From: Gemmataceae bacterium
GTDB taxonomy: Bacteria > Planctomycetota > Planctomycetia > Gemmatales > Gemmataceae
NCBI GenBank assembly: GCA_019752375.1
Contig: JAIEMG010000287.1
Location: forward strand, 1-55,612
Direction of reading: 5' to 3'
Length of the DNA: 55,612 bases
Under the pieces are notes generated by a model. It made no database searches and was not told the origin of the DNA. It saw only the letters and a program-made list of their open reading frames with translations. Positions 25,696 through 34,621 of this stretch are shown piece after piece; within the stretch, counting starts at the first letter, position 1; each line of letters opens with the position of its first letter. A program made the position numbers and the translations under genes.

Positions 25696-26568
25696 TTAGT
25701 TACCGAGTTCCGCGCGAATCTGTTCCGCGAAATAGTAGGTCAAGTGCTGACGGTGGGCCGGCGAACCATGCGGGTCGTCAAGATACAGGCTGAATGGCAC
25801 GGCATCGTCGATCGCGCGTTTCAGTTCCGTCGCCGCCGGCACGGCTGCAAAAGTGAGTTGAATCGGTCGCAGCGTGCCGGCGGTGATCGTGAGCAGGAAT
25901 TCGCCATGCTCGGGGCAGCGCGTGCCAATCAACAACACCTCCGATCGCCCCAGGTGCGTCAGCGTGAACCGTCGGAAGGCGAACTTCTTGCGGAGCGCGT
26001 GAACGGGCAGGTGGATCGATCGCAACAATTCACCCGGTGCGAGGACATTCTGGTGCTCGCCGGTGACGAAATCGACCACGGCGATCTGCCGCGGTTGTCC
26101 GTCCCTCGGCCAGAGCGTACAGATTCCTTCCAGTGCAGCAGTCAGTGATATCATCGGGCCAGCGGGCAGCGACATGACGATGTTCCCGCCCACCGTCGCC
26201 TCGTTCCAGATCTTGAACGAGGACAGAAAAGACCGGCAACACTCGCGGAACAGCGGTGCTGCCTTCCAGTCGGACGGCGCCTTATGGGTCAATCGATCGA
26301 GCTCCACGACCTTGCACGTCGAGGCGATCTCCAGGCCGTCCGCCGTAGCGTGCAGTGAGGGCCATTGCAGCGACTCGAGATCGATCAGCGTGTGGACGTC
26401 GACCTGGGGTTCCGAAAACAGCCAGGTGCCGCCGGCAAGCCACGCGAAGCCGGCTTCCCAGGAAGCGATCTCCTCCGCACGAGCGGGCCGGCGAACTTGC
26501 TCTACCGTGTGGAGGTCCATGGAATACTGCTGCTTGGTTGTAGAAACGGTTCCGTCGAGGCGTCGCAT
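25696..26568 (-). CDS. FAD-binding subunit of a xanthine dehydrogenase-like enzyme
   Basis: The 290-residue protein is of the CoxM/CutM type: WLAGGTWLFSEPQVDVHTLI contains the FAD phosphate-binding region, and WNEATVGGNIVMSLPAGPM is the second flavin loop of the family. It passes electrons from the Fe-S/Mo protein to an acceptor. It is the first gene of the minus-strand operon and ends 16 bases before the Mo subunit. An internal ATG at 26520 (MDLHTVEQVRRP) resembles the usual family start, and 16 residues upstream of it may not be translated; neither has a strong ribosome site. Confidence 0.87.
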   Translation of the reverse strand: MRRLDGTVSTTKQQYSMDLHTVEQVRRPARAEEIASWEAGFAWLAGGTWLFSEPQVDVHTLIDLESLQWPSLHATADGLEIASTCKVVELDRLTHKAPSDWKAAPLFRECCRSFLSSFKIWNEATVGGNIVMSLPAGPMISLTAALEGICTLWPRDGQPRQIAVVDFVTGEHQNVLAPGELLRSIHLPVHALRKKFAFRRFTLTHLGRSEVLLIGTRCPEHGEFLLTITAGTLRPIQLTFAAVPAATELKRAIDDAVPFSLYLDDPHGSPAHRQHLTYYFAEQIRAELGN

Positions 26569-26767
26569 ATTATTGGTCAGTCATTGTCGATTCGGCAACT
26601 GCTTTTTGAATCATTCCGGTGTTGGCAACCGCAACGTCCGACGAAATAGTGTCGCGGGGTAATGAGCCCCAAACGAAATCTCCGTTGGTCCCTGGGCCTC
26701 GGCCTGCGACAATAGGCTGAAGCCGCCCCTGCTTCCACTCATTCACATGGGCGACTGAACGGAAAAC
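26569..26767. promoter_or_regulatory. Divergent promoter region between two molybdenum-enzyme operons
   Basis: The 199-base spacer separates the XDH-like operon (leftward) and the sulfite dehydrogenase/oxidase operon (rightward), so both promoters should lie here. No clear sigma-factor boxes, operator palindrome or molybdenum-cofactor riboswitch could be identified by eye. Confidence 0.4.
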
Positions 26768-28015
26768 GTGAGTCAAGCCATGAATGCCTTCGATCCTCCA
26801 GAGGCAGTACGGCCGCTCGATCGGCGCCGCTGGCTGCAGCTTGCAGGGCTGTCCGGGCTGGCGGCCCTATTGCCGACTGGCTGTCAGCGCCCTGTGCCGG
26901 GGCCGAGCGCTGAGACGGGGCTAGCGGAGGAGTTGATTCGCTTTCCGGGCAAAGTGCCGATGCGTGCAATCAATAGCCGGCCGCCGTGCCTGGAAACGCC
27001 GTGGCGTTACTTTCGCGAGGACTTGACGCCGAACGACGCGTTCTACGTCCGCTGGCACTTACAACTGGTGCCGACTGCGGTGGACCTGCGCACGTATCGA
27101 TTGCGAGTCTCCGGAGAAGTGGAGCGCCCCCTGGAGTTGTCGCTGGACGACCTGCGCCGCCGCGAGAGCGTCTCCATCGTTGCAGTCAACCAGTGTTCCG
27201 GCAATTCGCGCAGCCTGTCCACGCCTCAGGTGCCCGGCGCCCAATGGCAAAATGGCGCCATGGGCAATGCACGCTGGACCGGTGTTCCATTGCATGCGCT
27301 GCTCCGCGAGGCCGGCGTGAAGGATGGTGCCGTGGACGTCCGCTTCCAGGGGCTCGACCGGGCCGGGATCCCGTCGGTGCCGGATTTCCTTAAGTCGCTT
27401 TCGATCGACATGGCTCGCCGCCCGGAGGTCCTTCTGGCCTACGAAATGAACGGCCAGCCGCTGCCGGCGCTGAACGGCTTCCCGCTGCGGCTGGTCGTGC
27501 CGGGATGGTTCGCGACTTACTGGGTCAAGGCGCTGAGTGACATTGCCGTGCTGACGAAGCCTTACGACGGCTACTGGATGAGCAAGGCCTATCGTCTGCC
27601 GGCCACGCCCGACGCGGTCGAGGATCCGCAGCACCTGGCTGAAAAAACCGTACCGATCCAGCGCATGTATGTGCGTTCGTTCTTTACGACCCCGGATGCC
27701 GGTGCAAGCGTTCGCGCGGGACAGCCGTGTGCACTCGACGGCATCGCCTTTGACGGTGGTGACGGAATTCAGAAGGTGGAAGTCTCGGTGGATAGCGGAT
27801 CGACGTGGCAAGCCGCCGAGCTGGGTCCGGACCTTGGCCGCTTTTCATTCCGACGCTGGCGGATGACCTGGCAACCCGCGGGAACCGGCCGGCACATATT
27901 GTCCGTGCGGGCCACCAGCAACAGTGGGCAGACTCAGCCGGTGACCGCACGCTGGAACCGTGGCGGCTTCCAGCGCAACGGCATCGAGACCCTGGAAGTC
28001 TCGGCCGCAGGCTGA
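26768..28015 (+). CDS. sorA: Sulfite dehydrogenase molybdopterin subunit (SorA/sulfite oxidase family)
   Basis: The protein has 415 residues. The N-terminus carries an RRRW twin-arginine-like motif, a hydrophobic stretch and a lipobox-like LLPTGC39, suggesting Tat export with lipid anchoring. The sulfite-oxidase fold follows, with molybdenum-ligand C143 in NQCSGNSRS and a C-terminal Mo-co dimerisation domain (VEVSVDSGSTWQAAEL). Oxidising sulfite to sulfate would release two electrons to the cytochrome encoded next. GTG at 26768 or ATG at 26780 may be the start. The first four genes rightward (sorA, sorB, fused oxidase, small protein) are spaced by 16, 24 and 19 bases. Confidence 0.85.
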   Translation: MSQAMNAFDPPEAVRPLDRRRWLQLAGLSGLAALLPTGCQRPVPGPSAETGLAEELIRFPGKVPMRAINSRPPCLETPWRYFREDLTPNDAFYVRWHLQLVPTAVDLRTYRLRVSGEVERPLELSLDDLRRRESVSIVAVNQCSGNSRSLSTPQVPGAQWQNGAMGNARWTGVPLHALLREAGVKDGAVDVRFQGLDRAGIPSVPDFLKSLSIDMARRPEVLLAYEMNGQPLPALNGFPLRLVVPGWFATYWVKALSDIAVLTKPYDGYWMSKAYRLPATPDAVEDPQHLAEKTVPIQRMYVRSFFTTPDAGASVRAGQPCALDGIAFDGGDGIQKVEVSVDSGSTWQAAELGPDLGRFSFRRWRMTWQPAGTGRHILSVRATSNSGQTQPVTARWNRGGFQRNGIETLEVSAAG

Positions 28016-28031
28016 GCATCGGAGCCGATCC

Positions 28032-28424
28032 ATGACAACCCTGCTCGATCGCCGCCTCCTGGGCGTGATACTGATCCTATTCACGGCCGCCGCGGGCGTG
28101 GCCTACCTGGGCACGCGGGGAGGTGAGCAGCCTGTCGCTGGCATCGATCCGGCACCGATTGCCGCCGTGTCGTTCTCGCCGCCGCTCGACGAGCCGATTC
28201 CGCCGGTGGGCCCACATCGCCAGGTCTTTCAGGCATCGTGCACCATCTGCCATTCGACCCGCCTGATCCTCACGCAGCCCAACCTGAACGAAAGGCAATG
28301 GATGGCCGTCGTCGACAAGATGGTCAAGGCCTACGGAGCTCCGCTCAATGAGGAACAGCAGCGTCAGGTCCTCACATATCTGAATTCGATCGGAACCGAA
28401 TCGAGACAGCTTGCCGCGAAGTGA
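28032..28424 (+). CDS. sorB: Membrane-anchored cytochrome c subunit of sulfite dehydrogenase (SorB-like)
   Basis: The 130-residue protein has an N-terminal membrane helix (residues 9-27) that may stay as an anchor. A single haem-binding site C70-T-I-C73-H74 follows, with M91 or M97 as possible distal ligand and a C-terminal helix QQRQVLTYLNSIG typical of SorB-type cytochromes. It would take electrons from the Mo subunit and pass them to the oxidase encoded downstream. The ATG at 28032 follows ggagc; the same frame is open upstream only through the sorA overlap. Confidence 0.82.
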   Translation: MTTLLDRRLLGVILILFTAAAGVAYLGTRGGEQPVAGIDPAPIAAVSFSPPLDEPIPPVGPHRQVFQASCTICHSTRLILTQPNLNERQWMAVVDKMVKAYGAPLNEEQQRQVLTYLNSIGTESRQLAAK

Positions 28425-28448
28425 ACCGCAGCGAAGGGGCGCATCGAA

Positions 28449-31085
28449 ATGGGCGACGTTCTCCCTGGTCCGCGCCGATACGATGGCCTGATCCGGGCGC
28501 ATGCGTGGGCCGCGATCGCCATGGTGGGCTATACACTGCTCCTCGGCCTGGCCGTGGCGTTGAAGTTCCACTGGCCCGACCTGATGAGCAACAGCCCCTG
28601 GGTCACCTGGGGCCGGCTGCGCTACGGGCACACTCAGGGCGTCTTCTTTGGCTGGCTGGGCAACGCCTTCCTGATGTTCCTCTACTACGCTGTGCCTCGC
28701 CTCGCCGAACGGCCGCTGACGAGCGTGGGGCTCGGCTGGGCGCTGTTCTTTGTCTGGAACTTCCTGCTCGTGATTCCCGGCTGGGTGCTCGTGCAGGCGG
28801 GGATCAGCCAACCGCTGGAATGGGCGGAGTTCCCGCTGGAGATTGACGCCGTCGTGGTCGTCGCATTGATGCTTTCCGCCGTTCAGTTCGTGCTGCCATT
28901 CCTGCGTGGCTGGCTTCCGGAGTTGTACGTCTCCGGCTGGTATATCCTTGGCGGCCTGGTCTTCACGCTTCTGGCGTATCCCGTCGGCAACCTGGTGCCG
29001 GAGTTCGTTCCCGGCGCACGCGGTGCGGCGTACAGCGGTCTGTGGATCCACGATGCCGTTGGCCTCTACGTTACGCCGCTGGCCCTGGCCATCGCCTATG
29101 TCGTCATCCCGGCCGCAACCGGGCGGCCGATCTTCAGCCATTTCCTGTCGATGATTGGCTTCTGGCTGTTGTTTCTGGTGTACCCCCTCAACGGCATGCA
29201 CCACTTCCTCTTCTCGGCGATCCCGATGGACGCGCAAAAGGGGGCAATCGTCGCCTCGGTGTACCTGGGAGTCGACGTGATCTTGGTGGTAGCAAACTTG
29301 TTGCTATCCCTGCGCGGCAGCGCCGGCGTCGTGGCTGCGAATGTGCCGCTGCGCTTCGTGTGGGTCGGCACGGTCGCCTATGTAGTCGTGAGCTTGCAGG
29401 GTTCGATGCAAGCGTTGTTGCCGGTGAATCGATTCACGCATTTCAGCGATTGGGTGATCGGCCATTCGCACCTGGCGATGATCGGCTTCGCCTCGTTCAT
29501 GGCCATCGGCGGCATGCTACACGTTTGGGAACGCCTTCCCGGTGTGCGCTACAGTCCGCGCGCGGCGAACTGGGCCTTCTGGCTTCTGACGGTCGGCCTG
29601 GGTCTCATGGTGATCGACTTGACCGCGGCCGGTCTCATCCAGGGCCAGCTCTGGGAATCGGACGCGCCCTGGATGGACTCCGTACGTGCCTCGCGCGTGT
29701 TCTGGTTGACGCGCTCGATCTCCGGCGTTGTCCTACTGCTCGGCTTTGTTGGCGTAGCGACCGCCATGCGGACGGGACCGCGCGGCGAGGAAGTGCTTGC
29801 GGACGACAAGGTGACGCCGTGGCAAGGTGAGAGGGGAAACGACGACGACCTGGCACCGGCTCCAGTCGCGGCCTTGACAGCTTCCTGGCTGGGCAAAGCG
29901 TACGTCGTTACCGCCGTCGCGGGCGTCGGGTTTTTCGTCCTGTCATTCCTGGTGCTGGCCGCCTGGCCAAATCAGGTGCTCGAGGCACAGATCGCCGAGG
30001 CCCGGCCCGCGCATTTGCCCAGCCCATCGCCCGCGGAGCAGCGCGGGAGGCAAATATACGCTCGCGAAGGCTGCCTCAATTGCCACTCCCAGTTTATTCG
30101 CTTTACGGACGCGGACGTTCGCCGCTTCGGGGTTGCCAGTCAGGCGTGGGAAAGCGAACACGACTTGCCGCAACTCTGGGGCACGCGGCGCATCGGTCCC
30201 GACCTGGCGCGGGAACGCGGACGCAAGTCGCCAGACTGGCACCTCGTCCACTTGTGGAACCCGCGCTACGTCGTCCCCGAATCGATCATGCCGGCATATC
30301 CTTGGTTGTTCGACCGTTCGCCCCAGCGGCCGACGCCGGAGGCGCTGGACCTGGTTGCCTACCTCGACTCGCTCGGCCGCGACGCCCAACTCGCGGGCCT
30401 GGGTCAGGGGCTGCCGTCCGGTATCGATCCCGAGGAGGAGAAACGGCGTGGCATGTTCTGCGACTGCGCCATTCCGCGGACGCCCGGTCCCGCCCCGCTG
30501 TTCGCAACCGCACAGCTAAGCCCCACGGAACGGACCCGGTTCGAGCGCCTTGGCAAGGACGTATTCGCGCGTCAGTGCAGCGGCTGCCACGGCGAACAGG
30601 GCCGTGGCGATGGCCGAGCCGCCGTTGCGCTGCTGCCGACGCCGCGCGACCTGTCTGGTGCGCGCTTCTCCGACGAAGCCCTGAGCGACGCAATGTGGCG
30701 AGGCCGTCCCGGTTCGTCGATGCCTCCCTGGCACGACCTGTCCGTGACCGATTTGCGAGGACTCATTGCGTTCACCCGGACGCTTGTGTCGGATGCAAGC
30801 GACACGGTCACCAGTCTGGACGAGACGCAGCGCCGACAAGCGGACCATTTGTATGCCACGAACTGCCAGGACTGTCACGGTCCGCAAGGCGGAGGGGCGA
30901 CGGCAACAATCCTGATGCCCGCACCGACCGTATTCCGCCGGGTTCGACCGACCACCGCGCGGGCGGAACGAGCGCTTGCGGACGGTGTTCCCGGCACGTC
31001 CATGCCGGCGTGGAAGGACAAGCTGAATGACGCGGATCGCCGACTGCTGGCTCAATACGTGCGGAAGTTCTATCTGCCGGAATGA
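28449..31085 (+). CDS. Fused cbb3-type oxidase: CcoN-like, CcoO-like and two further cytochrome c domains
   Basis: The protein has 878 residues. Residues 1-440 form the haem-copper subunit, with about 12 helices and the ligand pattern of CcoN: H61 (GHTQG), H201 (HDAVGLY), H251-H252 (GMHHFLF), H339 and H341 (GHSHL). A further helix at 483-505 leads into a CcoO-like domain with C542-L-N-C545-H546 and Met in SIMPAYPWL. Two more haem sites, C710-S-G-C713-H714 and C806-Q-D-C809-H810, resemble CcoP. It should reduce oxygen at the membrane. Three usually separate subunits are thus one polypeptide. No CcoG/S maturation gene is adjacent. Confidence 0.9.
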   Translation: MGDVLPGPRRYDGLIRAHAWAAIAMVGYTLLLGLAVALKFHWPDLMSNSPWVTWGRLRYGHTQGVFFGWLGNAFLMFLYYAVPRLAERPLTSVGLGWALFFVWNFLLVIPGWVLVQAGISQPLEWAEFPLEIDAVVVVALMLSAVQFVLPFLRGWLPELYVSGWYILGGLVFTLLAYPVGNLVPEFVPGARGAAYSGLWIHDAVGLYVTPLALAIAYVVIPAATGRPIFSHFLSMIGFWLLFLVYPLNGMHHFLFSAIPMDAQKGAIVASVYLGVDVILVVANLLLSLRGSAGVVAANVPLRFVWVGTVAYVVVSLQGSMQALLPVNRFTHFSDWVIGHSHLAMIGFASFMAIGGMLHVWERLPGVRYSPRAANWAFWLLTVGLGLMVIDLTAAGLIQGQLWESDAPWMDSVRASRVFWLTRSISGVVLLLGFVGVATAMRTGPRGEEVLADDKVTPWQGERGNDDDLAPAPVAALTASWLGKAYVVTAVAGVGFFVLSFLVLAAWPNQVLEAQIAEARPAHLPSPSPAEQRGRQIYAREGCLNCHSQFIRFTDADVRRFGVASQAWESEHDLPQLWGTRRIGPDLARERGRKSPDWHLVHLWNPRYVVPESIMPAYPWLFDRSPQRPTPEALDLVAYLDSLGRDAQLAGLGQGLPSGIDPEEEKRRGMFCDCAIPRTPGPAPLFATAQLSPTERTRFERLGKDVFARQCSGCHGEQGRGDGRAAVALLPTPRDLSGARFSDEALSDAMWRGRPGSSMPPWHDLSVTDLRGLIAFTRTLVSDASDTVTSLDETQRRQADHLYATNCQDCHGPQGGGATATILMPAPTVFRRVRPTTARAERALADGVPGTSMPAWKDKLNDADRRLLAQYVRKFYLPE

Positions 31086-31104
31086 CCCTGCCGGGGGAAT
31101 CGCT

Positions 31105-31299
31105 ATGGACCTCGACGTGTTTGACCTGATTGTCCTGTCCATCACCATGCTGATGGCCGGCTTCATCCTGATCTGGTGGCGGTGTCCCTCCTTGCGTCCC
31201 TGGATGGAGGCGCCGAAGTACCGCATCCTGGCGTGGGCACCGGGCGCCACGCGAGACCTGGACAGCAAGACCGACCGAACGCGCAGCAAACCCGAGTAG
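31105..31299 (+). CDS. Small single-helix protein at the end of the oxidase operon
   Basis: The 64-residue protein has one membrane helix (FDLIVLSITMLMAGFILIWW) and a basic, soluble tail. Size and position match CcoQ-type accessory subunits of cbb3 oxidases, but the sequence is not recognisably CcoQ. The ATG at 31105 follows gggggaat, 19 bases after the oxidase stop. The CcoQ-like role is inferred from position only. Confidence 0.65.
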   Translation: MDLDVFDLIVLSITMLMAGFILIWWRCPSLRPWMEAPKYRILAWAPGATRDLDSKTDRTRSKPE

Positions 31300-31361
31300 G
31301 CAGTGCCGCCATCAGAATGAACTCTGGAAGCAACGGGCCGACGATGGAGGCCGCCCGTGCA

Positions 31362-31976
31362 TCATTCCTCCTCCTCGGGAAACACCACCCGCTCATACAC
31401 GTCCGCCAGCTTGAGCGTGCAATCGATGGACGGGAGTACGACACTCATGTCCAATGCATCATGCAGATCGTATTCCCAGCGCCGCCTGGTGTGACGGTGG
31501 AAGTGCTCGATGCGCGGTTCACGCTGGGAAACCAGCACGTAGTCGAGTAGCGTCGGGTTCCAGGCCTGGTAGCGGGTGAACTTGTCGCCACGATCGAAGG
31601 CTTCGGTGGAGGGCGACAGCACTTCCACAATCGCGGTGGGATTCAAGATCACGTCCTGGTGGGCATCGTGAAACTCCGGCTCGCCGCAAACCACGATCAC
31701 GTCGGGATAGGAAAATAGCCCCCGAGTGCTGCGCCCGAGCATGGGAGTCGGACCACTGCGGATTTTAGAGTCCTTGGTAAGCGCCTGGCAGGGCTTGCCC
31801 CTTAACTGGGTTCCGAGCGCAACGACCAAGTTCACGGTAATGATGCCATGGTTGAGGCTTTCGCCCGCCATGGCGTAGATCTGTCCGTCCAGGTACGTGT
31901 GGCGTTCCGGCGCGGCGCGTTCCCTCGCAAGGTATTCGTCCACGCTGTAGACTCTCTCGGGCTTTGGCATGCTCAT
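31362..31976 (-). CDS. Uma2 family protein (PD-(D/E)XK nuclease fold)
   Basis: The 204-residue protein has the Uma2/DUF820 pattern: YSVDEYLARERAAPERHTYL at the start, YPDVIVVCGEPEF with the active-site Asp, AIVEVLSPSTEAFDRGDKF with the Glu and Lys, and a YLVSQ-like strand (YVLVSQREPRIEHF). These proteins are expanded in planctomycetes and cyanobacteria; a nuclease fold is predicted and the cellular role is unclear. The ATG at 31976 is favoured because GGGAGGA lies 7-8 bases upstream. It is a single gene, convergent with the oxidase operon. Confidence 0.87.
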   Translation of the reverse strand: MSMPKPERVYSVDEYLARERAAPERHTYLDGQIYAMAGESLNHGIITVNLVVALGTQLRGKPCQALTKDSKIRSGPTPMLGRSTRGLFSYPDVIVVCGEPEFHDAHQDVILNPTAIVEVLSPSTEAFDRGDKFTRYQAWNPTLLDYVLVSQREPRIEHFHRHTRRRWEYDLHDALDMSVVLPSIDCTLKLADVYERVVFPEEEE

Positions 31977-32197
31977 CGCTGCGTCCTCCCGCGGCAAGCG
32001 CCGGCTGTGGGTGTCTTGCATGTCGCCGTGAATTATATCCGCATCCGGGCGAAAGCCGAAGCGGCCCTCCTCAGACAGAACTCCGGTGACTGACCGCGTG
32101 CGGTCCGGTGGCCCGCTTGGTATCATGGAAGCCAAGGGACTGAACGGGCCCGTGCATCCATTCTTCGCAGGGTGTCGTCAAGAAGGAGTGATTTTCG

Positions 32198-33079
<882 letters not shown>

Positions 33080-33085
33080 TTTTCC

Positions 33086-33696
33086 ATGTCCATTATGACG
33101 CCGCCAATTGACGCGATCTACCAGCCTCCACCGTACCCGGTGCATAAGTTCACGGTGGATGAGTACCATCAGATGATTCAGGTGGGATTGCTCACTGAGG
33201 AAGATTCAGTGGAATTGTTGGAAGGATGGATCGTACCCAAGATGCCACGGAATTCGCCCCACGACATCGCGATTGAGTTGCTTCAGGAAGCGCTCGGTGA
33301 CATGCTGCCGGCAGATTGGCGGCTCCGGATTCAATCGGCCGTCACTCTACCCGACAGTGAACCTGAACCGGATGTGGCGCTGGTTCGCGGCAATGCCCGC
33401 AGTCGCGGGGGCCGTCACCCTGGGGCTTCCGATGTGGGTCTGATTGTTGAGGTAGCTGACTCATCACTGATACGCGACCGCCAGGAAAAGGCGCGCCTTT
33501 ATGCGCGAGCCGCCATCGTCGTGTACTGGATCGTGAACGTGGCGGACGCGCAGGTTGAGGTCTAGTCCAATCCGACTGGTCCCGCCCAATGCCCCACTAC
33601 CGTCAGCGACAGGATTATGGCGCGAACGACTTAGTGCCGCTTGTCATCAATGGCACTGAAGTGGGCCGGATCGCCGTTCGAGAATTGCTTCCTTGA
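33086..33696 (+). pseudogene. Uma2 family gene broken by a stop and a frameshift
   Basis: The intact part (159 residues to 33565) is Uma2-like: FTVDEYHQMIQVGLLTEEDS; EPEPDVALVRGN; GLIVEVADSSLIRDRQEKA; VYWIVNVADAQVEV. It stops at TAG 33563-33565, where homologues read Tyr. Downstream, another frame (from 33595) encodes HYRQRQDYGANDLVPLVING and TEVGRIAVRELLP before TGA at 33694, exactly the expected Uma2 C-terminus. Restoring the protein needs both a sense codon for TAG and a one-base gain (or two-base loss) between 33566 and 33595. The missing tail should make the product inactive, unless the truncated form has a role. Confidence 0.85.
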
Positions 33697-33697
33697 T

Positions 33698-34153
33698 ATG
33701 AGCGACTCCCGAGGACCGACATTCATGCCGCCCGAAGACCGTCCGAAGGGAACGCCCCGCAAGGGAGACGAAGCAGCATATGCGTACGCGCGGCAACTGC
33801 TGGAGAACGGCTTTTCAGAGGAGGATGTGCACGAGAAGCTGCTCAAACTGAGGCTGGATTCGGCAACTGCGTCCGACTATGTCGCCGAACTGTCCGACAT
33901 GTGTCGCTCCGGAAAGAAGGCCAACATCGGCGATATCCGTCGGTCGCCGTCCGACGTGCTCAGGGAACGAGCGCGGCGAAACATGGTGTACGGAGCATTC
34001 TGGCTCGGGGGAGGTCTAATAGTCACCTTCGGCACGCATGCATTGTTCGCGCGTGACGGCGGTGGTTGGGTCTTCGCATGAGGCGCGATCGCGGTTGGTG
34101 CGATTCAACTCGTCATCGGCTACTACCAGTGGATCGACAGTCGGCGAGGATAG
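33698..34153 (+). pseudogene. Small membrane protein gene interrupted by an in-frame TGA
   Basis: The frame from ATG 33698 encodes a soluble helical half (AYAYARQLLENGFSEEDVHE) and two hydrophobic helices. It meets TGA at 34079-34081 after GGGWVFA and then continues in the same frame with GAIAVGAIQLVIGYYQWIDS and RRG to TAG at 34151. The second helix lies after the TGA, and homologues of this type read Trp there, so a single TGG-to-TGA change is the simplest explanation. The truncated protein would have 127 residues and only one membrane helix. The start is 2 bases after the reconstructed end of the Uma2 gene. The function of the family is unknown. Confidence 0.7.
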
Positions 34154-34220
34154 CCTCATGTTCCACAACCCTGGCGGCGCGACGCTGAGATTCGATGCTT
34201 TCCACGCGGAGGATTCTACA

Positions 34221-34412
34221 ATGCGAGTCGTTAAATTCGTCCACTGGGAAGAAGCCGGCGGCTGGATCGGGTACCTGGAAGATTACCCCGACTACTGGAC
34301 GCAGGGCGAAACTCTCGAAGACCTCAAGGAGCATTTGAAGGACCTACATCAAGACCTGACAGGAGGCCAGATACCTGGCATCCGTAAGGTCGACGAGTTG
34401 GTCGTGCCATGA
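34221..34412 (+). CDS. hicB: HicB-like antitoxin
   Basis: The 63-residue protein has the HicB partial RNase H fold start (MRVVKFVHWEEAGGWIGYLE, then DYPDYWTQGETLEDLKEHLK), without a C-terminal DNA-binding domain. It would neutralise HicA. The ATG at 34221 follows cggagg at a good distance; an earlier ATG in the same frame (34158) is less likely because homologues begin here. The stop overlaps the hicA start by four bases (ATGA), giving translational coupling with the antitoxin first. Confidence 0.85.
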   Translation: MRVVKFVHWEEAGGWIGYLEDYPDYWTQGETLEDLKEHLKDLHQDLTGGQIPGIRKVDELVVP

Positions 34413-34600
34413 AGCGCATCGAACTCATCAAGGAGATCGAAGCACTCGGCTGCATCTTTGTGCGACACGGAGGCAAGCACGACTGGTACCGCAATCCGAA
34501 TACGGGTATATCTCAACCCGTCGCGCGGCATCGGGAGATCAAGGACCGGATGGCCAAACACATTCTCAAGATGCTCGGCAATCCTTCAAGCGGATCATGA
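34409..34600 (+). CDS. hicA: HicA-like mRNA interferase toxin
   Basis: The 63-residue protein has the double-stranded RNA-binding-like fold of HicA: LIKEIEALGCIFVRHGGKHD, WYRNPNTG and QPVARHREIKDRMAKHILK. The catalytic His lies in RHGGKHD. HicA cleaves mRNA when free of HicB. It is coupled to hicB by overlap and is followed 21 bases later by tsaD. The C-terminus NPSSGS is short but family-like. Confidence 0.88.
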   Translation: MKRIELIKEIEALGCIFVRHGGKHDWYRNPNTGISQPVARHREIKDRMAKHILKMLGNPSSGS

Positions 34601-34621
34601 GAGACTGTCCGCTTACATTTC

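Noticed and set aside
34079..34153. TGA read as selenocysteine in the membrane protein gene
   Set aside because: The position fits a Trp codon in a membrane segment, no SECIS-like hairpin is evident after it, and the neighbouring gene is also broken, so a nonsense mutation is simpler.
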